A stretch of 64,000 nucleotides of DNA from Apiotrichum sp. Y4204 (GCA_025531455.1 JAMYHL010000004.1:682001-746000); one strand, 5' to 3'. Positions 12,452 through 24,851 are shown, counted from the first letter of the stretch. A program made the numbers and translations. Notes: a model not told the origin generated them from the sequence alone.

Positions 12452-12556
12452 GGCCCTTGCCCGGATTTGAACCGAGGACCACTCCCACTCAAGCCGCGAA
12501 CGGCCGGAATCCTTCGTATCCCGAAGGGAGTATGATAGCGACTACACCACAAGAGC
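12452..12556 (-). tRNA. tRNA-Pro(CGG) with a 32-nt intron
   Basis: On the minus strand the 7-bp acceptor stem is GCTCTTG (12550-12556) with CAAGGGC (12453-12459), and the discriminator is C at 12452. The D-arm stem is GTG/CAT. The anticodon stem CTCCC/GGGAG encloses a TT-CGG-G...T loop with anticodon CGG at 12521-12523. The T-arm is CTCGG-TTCAAAT-CCGGG. An intron (12488-12519) sits one base 3' of the anticodon, the canonical position; removing it gives a 73-nt tRNA. The internal B box (GGTTCAAATCC) is intact, and a T5 run (12447-12451) terminates transcription. The D-loop reads AGTCGCTAT, so the usual GG doublet (G18-G19) is altered. The isotype is well supported by the TTCGGGT loop. Confidence 0.92.
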
Positions 12557-14171
12557 TTTATTGCATTCCATGCCTTGGCGTTTTTAGGCGCTCACGCTGT
12601 GCGTCGGCATGTACTATTGATGTTTATGTATGGTTTACTTATTAGGTTTGCTCTTCTTCGAGGGCCGTGGGCTGTTGCTTGGCGGTGGAGGTCTTTTAGG
12701 GAGGAGTATGGATGTGAGCGTGACTGATTTTTCGAATTCATGTGAGCAAAAGAACGACCGCATCTGTTAGAGTTAGCGAGAAGCTGGAAGTCTCATTCCC
12801 GTAACAATGAAGAATCTGAGACGACACAAGGAGACACAACCCAAAGAAGAAGAGACGCGAGAACAAGGCGTGACGGAAAACAAGCTTTCGATGAGGCAGA
12901 GATGGCAGATGTTGATTGACGTATCGTCCGTGCCGCTTGAGTGATCGTCACTCGCGCTGGTCGCGGTAAGCGTGTTGTTCGTTTTGAATTGCGCAAGTGC
13001 CACAACCACGCGTAATGACTAGCATGCACGCATGCACACGTTCACAATCGATAATCTCGCCATACATCGCACTCAGCAACTCAGCACCTTCGTAGCCGGA
13101 CGAGGATGTCTGCGTGCGCGGGACGAGTCGGCAGATATTGTGATTGGAGACACTTATCGCGATAGTTCCCGAGGCACAGGGGTGACGACGACGGGTGGAG
13201 TGCCACACCGTCAGTGGAGTCTGTCATCGCCAAGCCACGGGTGTAATCGTCGAGTCCTCATATTCGTGACAATGCCTCGAACAATACCCAGCTATTGTGC
13301 ACGGCGACCCCCGTCGTCGTTGTGCTCGAATCACAGCATTGTAAGGAGAATGTAATCGGGGCTGCCGGGGTACGCAATCGTGGGACCCCATCCGCGGTAT
13401 GGCGGTATTAACTTTCCCGAGCGGCCTGTCCGAAGGACCGCGGGGCTCACCTGACCTCGAGGAGGTTCCCGCGCATCGCCTATCAGATCGCTTGTGCATT
13501 CCACTGCGCTTCCGATGTGTGATATCGGCTGGAGGGCAATGGGAATGACACAGAGATAGGAGTAGCGCATCGCACCGGTGTTCCTGTTACAAGTCCTCCG
13601 ACCCCCCTGCGATGTGACCCTCGGCCCCTCCGGGTCCTTCAAGCTCGGCCCGATCATCCCCAGACGTTTGTTGCGGACAAGCGAGCGGTTTCGAGCCAAT
13701 TGAGCCGCATGCTGGAATGAGATGCAAAGGCGCGGCCACCAGTGCACTACCCATGCATGTGATGGAGCATCGAGGTGCGCGCGTGACCTTGTCAACGAAG
13801 CCTGCCGCCAAGACACCGCACTCTTGTCCGATTCATTCCATATCAGCCGCTGCCTCTCCGGTGCGGTCCGGTGATACAATGGGTGGTTCAAGGGCCCGTG
13901 CTGATGGGCCCCGCGCGCAGTGAGACAACACACGGCGTGCGCCACGGTACGACAATGTGGGGCGGTTGTATTGCTTCTGATGACCACCAGCGTTTCGCAC
14001 TGTGAGCTATGTGCGGATCGTGGGCAAACAAGGTTCAACGGGGCCCGATGGTGCCATAGGAATGGAGCTCGACGAAGGCTCAGAGGGCTCCGTGGATCCG
14101 CAACACCGCTGTGCATATCTGCACGGACCGCATCGACGACCAACATCACCCGGTGGCCGATGGAGTCGGGT

Positions 14172-14187
14172 GGGGGGGGGGGGGGGG
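14172..14187 (+). repeat. G16 homopolymer
   Basis: An uninterrupted run of 16 G residues in the gene-poor region. Runs of this type are polymorphic and prone to sequencing-length errors. Confidence 0.9.
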
Positions 14188-15839
14188 TTCCACCGCGCAT
14201 AGGGGTCCCTCTTACTATGTGCGTGTTTGAGGGCCGTCATTCTTGCATTCTAGGTGCAGGGATGCACAATTGGCGGTACAGATGATGCAGTGTGGCGGTC
14301 ACGTATCCGTCCGCTCCACAGAACCCAAGTTCGGGGCCTCGGGGGCTCGGGGACTGCCACAACAGTCACATCATCGGAGACCGGAGATGAGCGACGGCGA
14401 CGAATGCTGTGAACATGTGCGTGCTTTGGCAAGCGCTGCTCTCAGATCACAATCGAGATGAGCCAGGCGGTGCAACACAGGAGGGGAACATTCTATCATC
14501 GGGGTCGACGGGGCAGCCGGGGCAGACCTCTTCCGCACGTGACCGATCACCGAAACACAACACCAGTCACAGGGCGTCCAACCTCAGATCCACATATCCA
14601 CAGATTGGACGGTGGGCGTGAACCCCCGTAGCCTTTGGCCAATACAAAAATTATAATGCGACTTTGAAGAAAACATTAACAGCAACCATCCTAGGAATAC
14701 GTTATCTGTATCACGACCTGAGCCGAAATACCAAATCACTTGCCCATCGCACTTAACCATCTGGATCCGCGACTTCTTATCTCTGCTGCCCAGAAACCGA
14801 GAAGCATCGAAGCAAACGCACGGGCCCGTGACTTCCACGCATGCCGCACCAAAATCATTGATCGTCGTGGAATTGCGGAGATCAGTTGTTGCCAATATGT
14901 GAGATTTCACATATAGAACGCAATTTGCAATCTGCCTTTCATTAGGTTCGTGCCTCATGGTCGGTGCCTGCCGCTCTGCGCTCTGACGCTCAATGACGGT
15001 GCTGGTTGTCCCTTCCTCTGGCCCACAACATTGCAAGGGGCCAGAGATAGCCCACCAGTACACCAGACTGGTAGCCCGTCGGAGGCTCTGAGGGCTGAGT
15101 GTCCAAGTTCAGCACCCGCTCAGCGGCCAGCGCAGCGTTGCACCGCGCCGGCCACAGGGCTTCAACACGCCGCAGGTCACAGGCCGCAGGCCTCAAGGCC
15201 TCAGGGTGGCCCAGGGCTGAATGACCCTCTGGAAGGGGCCAGATACAAGGAGATGCTGCCAGTGCCCACGAGACATTCTACCGACCTCGACGACCTGTAT
15301 ATCGAGTTACACTGGGTCCCTGAAAGTTTTGGGGATGCGCAGGAGGGCAGAGGACAGCGTTCAGGCTACACAGGTACACAGGACTACAGTATGCCAAATG
15401 ACAAGATGGCGGATGGAGGCGGAAAGTTGAAGGCCAGCAAAACAAAAGCGAGCCAGGCAGGAGAGCAGAGGCGACTGTCTCAGACTTACTAGTACTAGCG
15501 CAAGGGGGGGGCCACCTAGTGCTATTGTTCCTCCTCGTCGTCCTCCTCGTCTTTTGTCGTCTCGGTGCTGCAGTGATTATCCACCAAATCGCTTAACAGC
15601 TTCCTCTGCTCTGATGCCCCAGTGTGTATGATATGGTTGATGTGTGTTGCAGTGCAAGTGCCTCGCCTGCCCCGCCACTGTGCACTGTACATTATAACAG
15701 GAAAGAAACCGCATGTGAGGGAGACTCGCCACCTGAGCACCACCCACGGCGACTACCCACTTTCCTCCTTCCTTCCGGATCCCCCGCCCCTTTCCCTCAT
15801 ATTCCACCGCCTCCCACCCCCCCAACCGGTCGGTTGTTT

Positions 15840-15949
15840 TATCTAGAGAGTCTCCTCATCTCATCTTCTCTTTCTCTCCATCACTCTCAACAATGTCTCC
15901 TTCATTCAACATCCTCGGCGACACCGTCAACGATCTCGTGTTGGATTAA
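15840..15949 (+). other. CT-rich leader followed by a very short ORF
   Basis: A pyrimidine-rich tract (about 15850-15890), like the leaders before the true start codons here, ends in CAACAATG. The ORF from 15893 is only 18 codons (MSPSFNILGDTVNDLVLD) and stops at 15947-15949. It could be a uORF, the first exon of an unrecognised spliced gene, or chance. I could not extend it convincingly. Confidence 0.2.
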
Positions 15950-18900
15950 GGACGACAGCCTTCGCCATCGACACCTCTCGCTTCATCACCATCTTGTTCG
16001 ACACTGGCGAGTTTTCAAGCCTTCGCCGCACACGACTTGCTTCAGTCTGCCGTCGTCTTTTCGATATCCGCTGAAGAGTTCTTTGGTCACCCGGCCGACC
16101 TCTATGAGCGTCCAGGACTCGCTTGTCCATGTTGCTCTCGAGGAACGCCACCCTGTGCAAACGCAAAGCAAGTCTTTGTCAGGTAAGGTCTCGTATTTCA
16201 CGTCAGACCTCGCCTGCTAGCCGTCTGTTGGGGCCATGCCTCTATTTTCCACCGCCGTCGTCGTCGTATTCTACGATCGTTCGTACACCAGCACTTTCAA
16301 GGATTCCCTCCTGTCCACAAGACGGAGGTCACTCGAAACGGAAACGTGAGCATGCTCCCAACTCGTCTATTATCGGGATAATTGCCTTCCCCCGCCTGGC
16401 TACATTCGCGAGCATAGCAATGGTCATCTATCCTGCAAAGGAATAAAAAAAAAAGAACCTGGCCTGGTGCGAACCTCTCTCTGGCCCCCACGTCTGTGGA
16501 CCCGGATGATGTGACACCGACCTTGACCTGAGTGCGCGAGCGAAATCACTGTGAGCTGGGTTGTGGCGTCGGAATTATTACCACCCACCCAACATGTGCC
16601 AACATTGGAGTAAAGAAAGAAACATTAGGCAAAGTAAACAGAAAGTCGGCAGCAATGTCGCGCCGGCAACCTCGTTTGGAGCCCGGATCATCGATCTAGG
16701 CAATCTGGACAATTTACGAGCTGTCCGAGGCCGATCCCTCGGCGCAATAACGCACGAGACCCCCGCTGCGACACCAGTCCGGTGGATCCAGCCGCAACAT
16801 CATTTGGAGCATCAATCGTTGGGTTCATCGTAAGGGTGCGCAGTTGGTTCTTCTTGTCTTTCTATCAGTTTGTTGGAGCTATGGTGTTGACACATGTCTT
16901 CGCGTCTACTATTGGACTCGATATCCCATCCTGTCATTTTACTCCCCCTCTGCTCCTAACCCCTCCCCTCTTCTTCTCCGAACTCCTGTTGCATTCTTCT
17001 TCCCGCTTCCTCTCTACCCCCCTACCTCTATTATTTTATTTTTTATACAACAGTCTTCCGGACCTCATCGAGAACCGTTAGTTTGTTGAGCGAATTGCCC
17101 ACTCTCTGCACCTTGCTTGCTTTGGCGAGCTCGGTGTGGGGGGTGGGCTTTTTTGCGTTCGGACTTTTGAGGGTTCCGTCGCACAATGGTGGGTGAGTGA
17201 TCCTGGATTGGGCGTGTGTGTGCCCTGTCATCCTCTATACCGGAACGCCTTGTCCCTCATCCCCTTGTCCCCATGCATGCGATGCAACTTGTTACAACAC
17301 ACAACCTTCGTACGCCGACACACACAACCTGGGTGCCATCACAAAAAGCGATTCGCCACACTGGATTTGCCACATTGCCACACTGGCCACAGTGATATTT
17401 TTGATCCATTTTCGGTCCGTTTTGTGAGGCCCAAAATTTGCCACCCAATCTCGAATCTGAGCGCAACCCGAGTCGTACTCGCTTTGCCTGTTGATATCGT
17501 GTGATTGCATGAGTCGGTGCACGTTTGCATGTTTGCTTAACCCACTCATGACTCGACTGACACGTTGCCGCCCAGTACACAGCCGCACCTGCATCGGCAG
17601 CTGAATACTGATCGTAACTCAGCAGTGCAAAATCCACCAGCGAGCGAGTCGAGAACTGTGCGCCGTGCATATGTGCTGTACTCGATCTCTTCTGCAATCT
17701 TGGGAGCTTACGCCTCTCGGAAGAGCGCACACGGGCGAGGCCAGGCCGACGGCCACTGTCACTGACGCGTCCACATCAGCGCATCCGTATCGGACCATGT
17801 CGTTCGCCTGCGTGGCCTCTGGCCCGGGCCCCGGCGTACGGCCAGCTTGCTCCTCGGAGCCGAGAAGAATCATGCCTCGGAGTCCAGGAGTCCAGAACAT
17901 TCATGTCCTCCGCGGCGAGAGCCACCTGTGGCTCCTCGCTCTGGACGGCGCTTGTCGGCCTGTTGGAGGTTGGCACACTGGTCTCGAGCACGTTCCATGG
18001 GCCGCAGCGACAAACCCGGAGCTCGGGCTCGGAGCGACGTGAAGCTCGGAGCTTGCCCAGGCGCGGCAGAGGCCGAACGAGGTCGAGGCCTCCCATGGAA
18101 TACTGCGGGTAGACGCACGTTTCTCTCGACTTCCATCTGGCCAGCTGTGGCCGGGGCTATCGGGCATAAAGTCGGGGCCAGCGATCGATGCAAGGTCGCA
18201 TTGGAGCGTGGCACTCGCATGTGCTCGTTTCGGGCATCGGCGTATGCTGCAGGATGTCTCGTCGAGTGAGGGAGAGGCAGACAGCGGGTTCTAGCCGCCA
18301 GCACGGATGCGCAGCGTAAAAACTGACATTCACCCTCTGTTGATATGTTAATTCTTCGATGAAAGACATGCCTCGTTAGACTATTCGATGAGGCTGAGCG
18401 TTCGTTCCGGGCCAAGGCTAGCCTCACAGTTGCTAATCCCGTCGAGCTTCAAACAATCACTCGGTCGCTGTGGCCTACGTCCCGCCCTCAGTGAACGTTA
18501 AAATTGTGACAACCGGCTTCAACGCGGAGCATGTAGCTCTTGCCACTCACAGACCGGAGTGTAATTCCTAACAGCATGCCAACGGGTACGATAATGCATG
18601 GCCGCGCATGGCATGGACGTCCGGACCTTGATTGATATCCTTTAGGGCTCTGGGCACTGGGCCTGTGCGACCGCAGTCGTGACTGAGCGACTGTGAGACT
18701 GGGTAACTGAACTCTAGGCCCATGGGATGGATCGCGCTCGGCCCTCGTTCCGTGGAGCTCGGCGCTCAGACGCACGATGCCTGGGCCTCGGATGTCCACG
18801 CATCCAGCCAGGTGGGATGGTCAACGCAGAGCGCAGAGCGCACTTCGGCAATGAGCGAGAGCGAGCACAGACACCGGCCGGCCCATGTCACTGGATCTAT

Positions 18901-19675
18901 AACTGTGATGCTGTGATACATCCCACAACGTTCCACGCCTCTCACCCTGCCGCCTTCCTTGTCAGATGGGAGGATTTAACCCCACGCCATCACTCGGAAG
19001 ACTGGACAACCCGCAGGCCACCACCGCAACGACGCTCCCCTGATCCCCTGAGCGTTAACTCGACTGATAACGGCGCCGTCCAATGTCGGTATTGTCAGTG
19101 ATCGCGTGTCATAGCGCCTGATGGGCCTGATAGGCCTGATGGGTGGCGCGTTGTGCATAGACCTTGGAACTTGAACGCTCGGACCCCTTCCACTAGCGGC
19201 GCCATGCCCCGAACAGGTCTGGCTTCACAAGGCCACAGTTCCGCAAGCCACCCATGGAGCCTGTCGGGCAGGCACCGACGGAAGTTAGCCATCCATGCCG
19301 TCCAACTTCGGACGAGCCGCGGTCTGTTCAACGTGCGTCGTGCTTACCACGCTGGTAATATCTGTCCAGGATAGTGAGATCCTTCCAACTCAGCGCGGCG
19401 CGCGCTCAACACACTCACCGTGCACGCTGCGTTGATAGTGGCTCGCTCCTCATCGTTGGTATCGTTGCCCATTCTGACCACTTCCCCCGGCCCGCTCCCC
19501 CTTTTCTCGGCGCATCATCGCCTCCCTATCAGTTCCATTCACCCATGGCCCCAGCTCTGGCTTCGACAACCTCCGCACCAGCTTTGGAACCCTTGCCCCC
19601 CACTCCTCGCTATCCACAGGTGCAATCCTCGCTTACTGTCCTACCGACTTCACCGCATCCACCCCACCAGCCGTC

Positions 19676-19981
19676 ATGTCCACCCCCACCCCGACCGACC
19701 TCCTTCCTTCCTCGTCGGCCCCCGCGCGGAATTCCAGCGACTCAGCGGAAGCGCTCGCCGTCCTCTCCCTCGCCGACTCTGATCACACCGGGCATCCCGA
19801 GGGGAACGAAGCCGCAAACGCATCGGCACTGAAGGCCGGCGCAGGGGACACGGACACACCGCCGCTCGAGCTCACGATCAACACGCTCAAAGCCAACGCG
19901 GTCAAGGTCCTTCTCTCGGGCACTGTGGACGCCGCGCCGACGCCCCCGCCGACTCCGGTGGCGCTCCGCGATCCGAGGTGA
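19676..19981 (+). CDS. Possible small hypothetical protein
   Basis: This 101-codon ORF is rich in Ser, Thr, Pro and Ala, with third-position GC bias like nearby real genes. It contains one less biased stretch, PPLELTINTLKANAVKVLLSG. A CT-rich tract typical of leaders here lies upstream (about 19480-19545). I recognise no domain. It may be complete or a fragment of a longer spliced gene; an overlapping frame from 19545 is an alternative. Treat as unconfirmed. Confidence 0.3.
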   Translation: MSTPTPTDLLPSSSAPARNSSDSAEALAVLSLADSDHTGHPEGNEAANASALKAGAGDTDTPPLELTINTLKANAVKVLLSGTVDAAPTPPPTPVALRDPR

Positions 19982-20466
19982 TCGGCCCCAGGTCGTCGCT
20001 TGTCCGTGCGCATCGCTGTTGTGAGTGTCGGCTTGGCAGTATCTGATGTGGTAGCTCCGTGTTGATCTCGACCTGTGGCGAAGTCGAGATTGCCAGCTAC
20101 ACGTATGTACAAGGAGCAGTCCAAACCCGAGTCTACCTCACCCTCGGTTCATCTCATTCGTATCCTACCTCAATGCCTTTCCATGTCCCATGTCCAAGCG
20201 CAACCTCGTGCAGTGAAGTACAATGCAGTGCAGTCCTGTCCCGAGTTGTCAATAGTTATTAAAATCACGAACGAATGTCATCATCCACACCATGCATGCT
20301 ACATGCCCCCATCAGGATTTTATGCGGTCCTGACCATGGGCGGTGAGGTTGAAATAAAGTATCAGCAGTGGTACGTGATGGCGCCCCGTGGTGCCCGCCT
20401 TGTGTTGGCAAGGGTCGCCGTGCCATGCAGGGACGCGTGTGTGGTAATTGTGGATGCTCGGCGCAT
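19982..20466. other. Intergenic, 3' flank of the Ran-binding protein gene
   Basis: About 485 bp without supported coding sequence, containing the downstream region of the minus-strand Ran-binding protein gene. I see no structured element. Confidence 0.5.
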
Positions 20467-22386
20467 CTACACATTCTCTTCGGCTCCCTCTCCCCCAACA
20501 GCCCCTGCTGCCGTCTCTGGTTCATCGGCCTTGGACTCGGCCTTGGAGTCACTCTCCTTGGCGGGAGCGGCCGGCGTCTCGTCGGTCTTCGGCTTCGATG
20601 CCTCTGACTTTGACTCTGGCTCCTGGGACTTGCTGTTTTCGGCGGCTTTGACTGGGGATGTCTTGCGCGACTCGAGGGGGATATGGTCGTAGATAGCGGT
20701 GATAAGTTCCAAGGCGATCTTCGGCGATGACGTCTGAAGTGTTAACACTGCCACTCTGATATCAACCGGGTTGGGGCACATCAGAAAGTCAAGTCGCAGA
20801 CGAGCTAGTGGAAGGATTCTCACAGCTCGACAACGCTCAAACACTTCGGCCAACACTCACTCTGATGGTCATATGGCGCAATTCCGTACCCTCGAACACG
20901 GTCATACGAAGGTGCTTTCCATCTCGCAAGCAGTTCATGCCGGCATACAGGAAGCAGTTGAGTATGACGCGGAGGACGCCCTCGGCACGCATAACTACGT
21001 TGTCAGCATTGTCCATTCCACTGGAGGCTAGTATCGCCCAACAGCGGAATCCGCTCGCCGTGCACTCACCTAGACGCGCGCCTGACCCATCCTCACGGCT
21101 CTTGTTCAGCTTGAGGTTTCCAACGCCGCGCTCCTTCCATCCTCCATTTGCATCCAGTGCGTAAAGCTTCACGCGCGTCTGGTACACGGTGACCTCGTCT
21201 TCCTCGCCTGTCGGCACATCCTGTTTGTCCAGTTGCAGCTTTGTTTCCTCTATCTCCTCTCCACGTTCCTTGAGAATCTCGCCAAACGATGTCGATGGCC
21301 CGGCAGTTTCCTGCTCTGTCGACTTCTTGGCAAACGTGGAGAATGCGTTCGAGTAGCTGCCGAATCCTGATGACGAAGCCGGCTTGGAAGCAGCAGCGCC
21401 GAAGGGAGAAGCGGATGAAGTGGCAGCAGCGCCGAAGGGAGAGGACGACTTGGCAGTGGCACCAAATGGTGAGGAAGATGAAGCGAGAGCGCCAAATGGT
21501 GATGCTCCAGCGGTCGCAGCAAATGGCGATGCTTTCGCGCTGAATGATCCAAAGGTCGCCTGGGGCTTCTCTGCCGACGTAGAGGCGGGCGTGGATGTCA
21601 ACGACTCCGCCGGGGTGGGCTATTTGGTCAGCTGGTGGCAAGAATAACGGCCTGAGGACAAATGTCGCCGGCGTGAGCACAATAGTAACGCACAGAGGTG
21701 GACTTGTGCTTCTTTTCCTCAGAAGCGGCTCCGTTTTCGCCTGCGTCTTTTGCCTTGCGCTTTAGGCCCTGGCTGTCGGTGTCCGATGCGGCATCAGCCT
21801 TGTCGGCCTGAGCAGAGGTTGACTCAATGTCAGCTTCGCCGTTGTCCGCAATGTCTGCGGTCTCGGCCTCGGTTGCGGCCGTGGTGGCATCCTGCTTCTC
21901 GCCCTCCTTCCAGGTCATCTCCTCCACCTTCTTGCGCACTTCGCCGACCGTGCGTCCCTCGGTGGCCTGCGTTCCAGCGCCTGAAACAGACTCTTCAGCG
22001 TCGCCCTCTGGGTTCACAGGCGTAGATGCCTCGTCCGTGTTGTCGGCGGCAGTCTCCTCCTCAATGCGGTTCTTCTTCGCAGCAATAGGCAGGACGCTTG
22101 GCGTCTCTGCGAGCAAATCCTGAGCGGTAAGCCATCGACCACGCCAAACGGAGAATGCAGTCAACTCACGACAGATCCTTCGCGTCCACGTTTCAAAGAC
22201 ATGGATTCTGAAGGTTGATTAGTATTGATGAAAGAGAGTAAATGGATAACGTAGAAAGGAGTGAAGAGCAAGTGCACATGCCACATCTCTGGATCCGAAC
22301 GGCACGCTCCAGAGGCACTCACCACGAGCAGGGGCCTCCCCAGCGTCAGTGGGGAGAGGGGCGTTGGGCTCATCCGCGGACGGCAT
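20467..22386 (-). CDS. YRB2: Yrb2/Nup50-type nucleoporin-like Ran-binding protein
   Basis: The first exon starts at MPSADEPNAPLP. A short second exon carries MSLKRGREGS, matching the basic start of Yrb2/Hba1-type proteins. An acidic linker follows (about 22123-21700), ending in SQGLKRKAKDAGENG. Next comes a stretch of FG-type repeats, with SPFG repeated five times near 21390-21530. The Ran-binding domain begins at SFGEILKERGEEIEE and continues through EVTVYQTRVKLYALD, GWKERGVGNLKLN, RVLRVILNCFLYAGM and MTVFEGTEL. The C-terminus is an acidic Lys/Glu tail. The RanBD contacts Ran-GTP, so a role as exportin (Crm1) cofactor in nuclear export is inferred from the family. Introns interrupt the RanBD, notably around 21060 and 20740. 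About 480 residues are expected. Confidence 0.82.
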
Positions 22387-22602
22387 GGTCGTTGAAAGCA
22401 AAAGGAGTGCGACGTCGTGTCAAGGACAACAGGCGTGAGCGGAGCAGCTGAGTGAGTGTCGTGTGCGCGAGAGAGCAGCTGTTCACTGATCGCTGCACAC
22501 GAGAGGCAGTTGGAGTCTTATGAGTGTGCCGAGGCGCGATTAAGGATGCGGGGCGGTGGCTGAGCGGGGTTCCGGAAGACTATCAGGGCCCTGGCCCTCT
22601 TC

Positions 22603-22626
22603 GGTGGTGGTGGTGGTGGTGGTGGT
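22603..22626 (+). repeat. (GGT)8 microsatellite
   Basis: Eight perfect GGT triplets in the intergenic region. Confidence 0.9.
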
Positions 22627-23354
22627 TGTGAACGGGGAGAAACAGTGTGGGGCGGGTGTTGGAGCTCGTGAGTGCGAGGCAAAATGGAGGAGAACAAAGA
22701 TATGGAAAGCGGTTGTTGCTGCGGTGGAGTGGAGATTCTGGTTATGGCTTTGTGTTGCGGCTAAACGGATGATGGGGATCGATTAGATTGTAGTGACAAT
22801 AGACGTATTTGTTCAACGTCGGTAGATGATGGTCGTCGGCAGATCGCGCTCGGCCTGTTTGTACGTGAGAGCGTTCAGGAGAGAAGAATGCTAGGAGGGA
22901 GGAGAGTGCTGTGCGTGGAAGCGTGTGCGCGTGTCTCTGTGAGACACGGAGTGCAACGACGGTGGCGGCGGTTGCGGCGAAGGAGATGCGGATGGGGATG
23001 AGGATGGGGAGGATGATGAAGGGAGACAACGAGAGCGCGACAAGGACCGAGACAGGAGCGAGAGAGGTGCGGAAAGGCGAGGACGGACAGAGGAACGCGC
23101 CTGAATGAACATGGTGCGAATGAGGAACGGCGAACGGGGTATTTGATTTGGTCGAGAGAGTTGATTAGAAAGTCATTTTACGTAAATAGAAAACTGTATT
23201 AACTTCTGATGCTTGGCTTCACCAAACACATTAGGGCCACAAGAGCGTCATACCACTGGGGACTGGATTGCACGAGGTCATCGGCGCGGCACCGTCGGAC
23301 AGTGACAACTGGCCGCTGGCTGCTGTTACCGCACCACGTCGTTTCATCAACAAC

Positions 23355-23378
23355 CATCACCATCACCATCACCATCAC
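23355..23378 (+). repeat. (CATCAC)4 microsatellite
   Basis: Four perfect CATCAC hexamers about 70 bp upstream of the VMA16 start codon. Confidence 0.85.
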
Positions 23379-23445
23379 CACCTCTTCTCTCGCTCTCATC
23401 TCTCTTTGAAAAACACAGGACAGTCGGAGCCTAGAGAAAGCAATC

Positions 23446-24663
23446 ATGGGCTACTACTCTCTTCCCTATCTCGGCGGGACAGGCGCATCGCTGGTCGTGA
23501 TTTACGGCCTCTACCTTGTCCTCACTGGTGCGTTACTCGTGACGCGGCCGCGTGTTGCCCACTAGTCGCAGTCCACAGCTCACACCTTCAGGCCAGGGAG
23601 AACGCTTCAACCCGGGGAAGTTCCTCGCCGAGTCGAGCCCGTTCATGTGGGCCATGACCGGCATCGGACTCTGTGTCGGCCTCAGCGTTCTCGGTGCAGG
23701 ATGGTACGTCATCAAGTCGCCATCGAGGTAGTCTGTGCAACCACTCGTCTGGCGTATTCCGTCTCGTCCTCCATCAACTGACACCCAGGGGTATCTTTAT
23801 TACTGGCTCGTCGATTCTGGGCGGTGGTGTGCGTGCACCGCGTATCCGCACCAAGAACCTCATTTCGTGAGTCGCGATACCGAGATTGAACGTGGGTGGC
23901 TGCTAACGCCCACCAGGATTATTTTCTGCGAGGTACGCGATCAGGCGCGTAATCAACCCCCACTCACATACAGGTTGTCGCCATCTACGGCGTCATCATG
24001 GCCATTGTGCTGTCAGCGAAGATTAACGGAAATGTCGAGAACATTTACACTCAGTCCAACTACTACACAGGTGAGTATGGGTGACAACCCGGCGCCGCAA
24101 AAGGGTCATCGATGATGGGTGTGATGTTGGGATCTCGTCCAAGTATTACTTGTGCTTCGCGTTGCGTTGTGTCCTTCAGTGCCAACCGCCATTGTCTATT
24201 GCCCGGCGCGGGTGCATCCTGTACCTCCGCACCAGAAGCTTTCTTCTCCGTTTTGATCGGGTCTGGCATCTGTCAATGAGATCGGAACATACTCACAGAA
24301 CTCTGTGAGCAACACACCTACTAATCCCCAGGTTTCGCCCTCTTCTGGGGTGGTCTCGCCGTCGGCGTGTGCAACCTGCTGTGTGGTGTCTCCGTCGGCG
24401 TCACTGGCTCGACCGCTGCGCTCGCGGACGCTGCCGACCCGCAGCTCTTCGTCAAGATTCTCGTCATTGAGATCTTCGGAAGTATTCTCGGTCTCTTCGG
24501 CCTCATCAGTGAGTGTGGAAGATGTCTTTGCTGGCTGTTTCTGACACATTTTCAGTTGGTCTCCTTGTCGTAAGTTCTTATCGCCGGGTTGCGGCCTTCT
24601 CGACCGACAGAAACACACCGTTTGCTCACACCACAGTCCGGCAAGGCCAAGGAGTTCGCCTAA
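23446..24663 (+). CDS. VMA16: V-type ATPase proteolipid subunit c''
   Basis: This proteolipid forms part of the rotating c-ring in the V0 sector of the vacuolar proton pump. The protein has five predicted hydrophobic helices: [48 protein letters not shown]; a helix in [14 protein letters not shown], which carries the proton-binding Glu (FCEVVAIYG); and [43 protein letters not shown] is the conserved loop plus helix. It needs about seven short exons, with introns having GTGAGT-type donors. About 210 residues, normal for c''. The start ATG at 23446 gives [13 protein letters not shown]. It ends at 24663 in KAKEFA, convergent with TRS20. Confidence 0.93.
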
Positions 24664-24851
24664 TTGGATACCACATAGAAAAGAACTGCATGCATGATAT
24701 ACATCGCGCGAGTATAAGAGTCTAGTCTCGCCGCTCCGCGGCCCCACGCCCACACTGTGTCCTCTCGCTGCTACGCCTGTCCACGATCGAGGGCGATGCC
24801 CCCCTTGCCTCTATCCTCATCCTTCCGACCGCTCCTTATGCCTTCCCTCCA

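Larger units (their letters stand above)
12557..19675. other. Gene-poor region of about 7 kb
   Basis: No ORF here shows domain motifs, consistent exon structure or the coding style of the neighbours. Features seen: a G16 homopolymer at 14172-14187; a G/C-rich palindrome-like patch near 15100-15230 with repeated GGCCTC and GCAGG words; a promoter-like CT-rich tract ending in a short ORF at 15893; an A-rich run at 16444-16455; and pyrimidine-rich DNA at 16930-17040. It may contain non-coding transcripts or decayed sequence, but I cannot identify any repeat family. Confidence 0.5.
22387..23445. promoter_or_regulatory. Divergent promoter region YRB2 / VMA16
   Basis: This 1.06 kb lies between two divergent start codons. 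It contains eight GGT triplets at 22603-22626, a purine-rich plus strand (22980-23100) and four CATCAC hexamers at 23355-23378, close to the VMA16 start. No gene is supported. Confidence 0.5.

Noticed and set aside
13331..14200. 289-codon minus-strand ORF in the gene-poor region
   Set aside because: No domain, no leader, unusual composition (Arg/His/Pro/Ser) and a start codon beside a G16 run.
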